From NCBI GenBank assembly GCA_964531735.1, contig CAZHGD010000115.1:1-24422 (forward strand): DNA of 24,422 nt, read 5' to 3'. The DNA comes from CAZHGD01 sp964531735. GTDB lineage: Bacteria; Armatimonadota; UBA10988. A program made the translations under genes and the position numbers. The notes under the pieces were generated by a model, which ran no database searches, was not told the DNA's origin, and saw only the letters and a list, made by a program, of their open reading frames with translations. Of this stretch, positions 24,033-24,422 are shown piece after piece (position 1 is the first letter of the stretch; each line of letters begins with the position of its first letter).

Positions 24033-24412
24033 GGCAAGGCCCTCAGGGCGCGCACGACGGTCTCCAGCGCTAGCAAAGCGTCTTTGGCTGCGGCCCTGGT
24101 CGGGCGCCACCCATCGACATAGTCGGCGTTCAGGCGCTGCTTGTAAAGGTCCGCCAGTGCGCGGTCAACTTCCTGGGCCTGTGCCGCAGCCCAGTGCTGC
24201 GCCAGACTGGCGGCGACCAGGTGCCGCAAGTCGCGATGCGCTGGGGAGCTGCGACCAACGCCGAAATGCACGTTGGCCGCTGCCAGCTTCTCGGTGACGA
24301 AGGCGAACGCCGCATAGTACGCTCGGCTCAGGGCGCTCCGGTACTGCTGAGAACGCGTCAACTGCCGCGCGGCTTGTTGGTTGCGCTCACCCATGTCGTG
24401 CCAGGTGTCCAT
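24029..24412 (-). CDS. HEPN-domain protein
   Basis: A 127-aa all-helical protein starting at the ATG at 24412. The frame stays open to the right edge, so a longer N-terminus is possible. HEPN marks are SALSRAYYAAFAFVTEKL (26-43), RSSPAHRDLRHLV (54-66) and LYKQRLNADYVDG (89-101). R54-x4-H59 and the nearby R-x3-H resemble the Rx4-6H RNase motif, but this group (PF05168-like) is degenerate and activity is uncertain. HEPN proteins are often RNA-cleaving toxins or scaffolds next to a small partner. The 4-base overlap with the 87-aa gene supports such a pair. Confidence 0.75.
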   Translation of the reverse strand: MDTWHDMGERNQQAARQLTRSQQYRSALSRAYYAAFAFVTEKLAAANVHFGVGRSSPAHRDLRHLVAASLAQHWAAAQAQEVDRALADLYKQRLNADYVDGWRPTRAAAKDALLALETVVRALRALP

Positions 24413-24422
24413 GCGCGATCCC

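Overview
This window is high-GC bacterial DNA. It is packed with carbohydrate-active enzymes of the kind found in polysaccharide-degrading members of the Planctomycetes-Verrucomicrobia-Lentisphaerae group and neighbouring lineages such as Hydrogenedentes or Armatimonadetes. That placement is an inference from gene content: an HzsA-related/FGE fusion protein, large secreted glycosidase-like proteins with LamG or extra beta domains, a URO-D-like protein beside sugar genes, and REP-associated transposases. There are no rRNA or tRNA genes, and a species cannot be named.

Layout, left to right. A LamG plus TIM-barrel protein cut by the left edge (2-3262); a HigBA-type toxin-antitoxin pair with a clear promoter (3328-4033); a mannonate-dehydratase-like gene on the minus strand (4067-5098); a cluster of four REP-like palindromic repeats (5168-5290); a small SEC-C protein gene broken by a 1-nt shift, preceded by a 20-codon leader ORF (5315-5559); a secreted GH36-like alpha-galactosidase (5625-8357, minus); a scrap of a type I restriction hsdS gene running into a RAYT-like transposase that carries two in-frame hairpin repeats (8496-9187); a 1277-aa secreted protein joining a beta-propeller, two CxxCH haem motifs and an FGE-like domain (9213-13046, minus); a divergent URO-D-like gene (13165-14109); a cytoplasmic GHL10-like hydrolase (14116-15693, minus) divergent from a GH4 alpha-galactosidase (15810-17144); an orphan response regulator; a second RAYT inside its own inverted repeats (17782-18536); a secreted GH43 enzyme whose start lies in that repeat; a 66-aa protein; a yeiH-lysR-fpg-like operon with a probable LysR operator and a hairpin leader (19736-22643); a TIR-domain protein; and a HEPN gene with a small overlapping partner at the right edge.

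The theme of the left and middle parts is breakdown of plant-type galactosides, arabinosides/xylosides and uronates: GH36-like and GH43 outside the cytoplasm, GH4 and mannonate dehydratase inside. No sugar transporter is present here. The right third is different: sulfur-type anion export with its own regulator, a Fpg-family protein lacking the catalytic N-terminal proline, then a small defence-like or stress-like tail (TIR, HEPN pair). Several promoters share the pattern TTGnCn or a close variant, 17 bases, TAnnnT, which helps to fix starts. No gene-free stretch exceeds 300 bases. The longest (5099-5314, 8358-8495 and 17145-17378) hold, respectively, the REP cluster, nothing clear, and the melA terminator plus a possible promoter.
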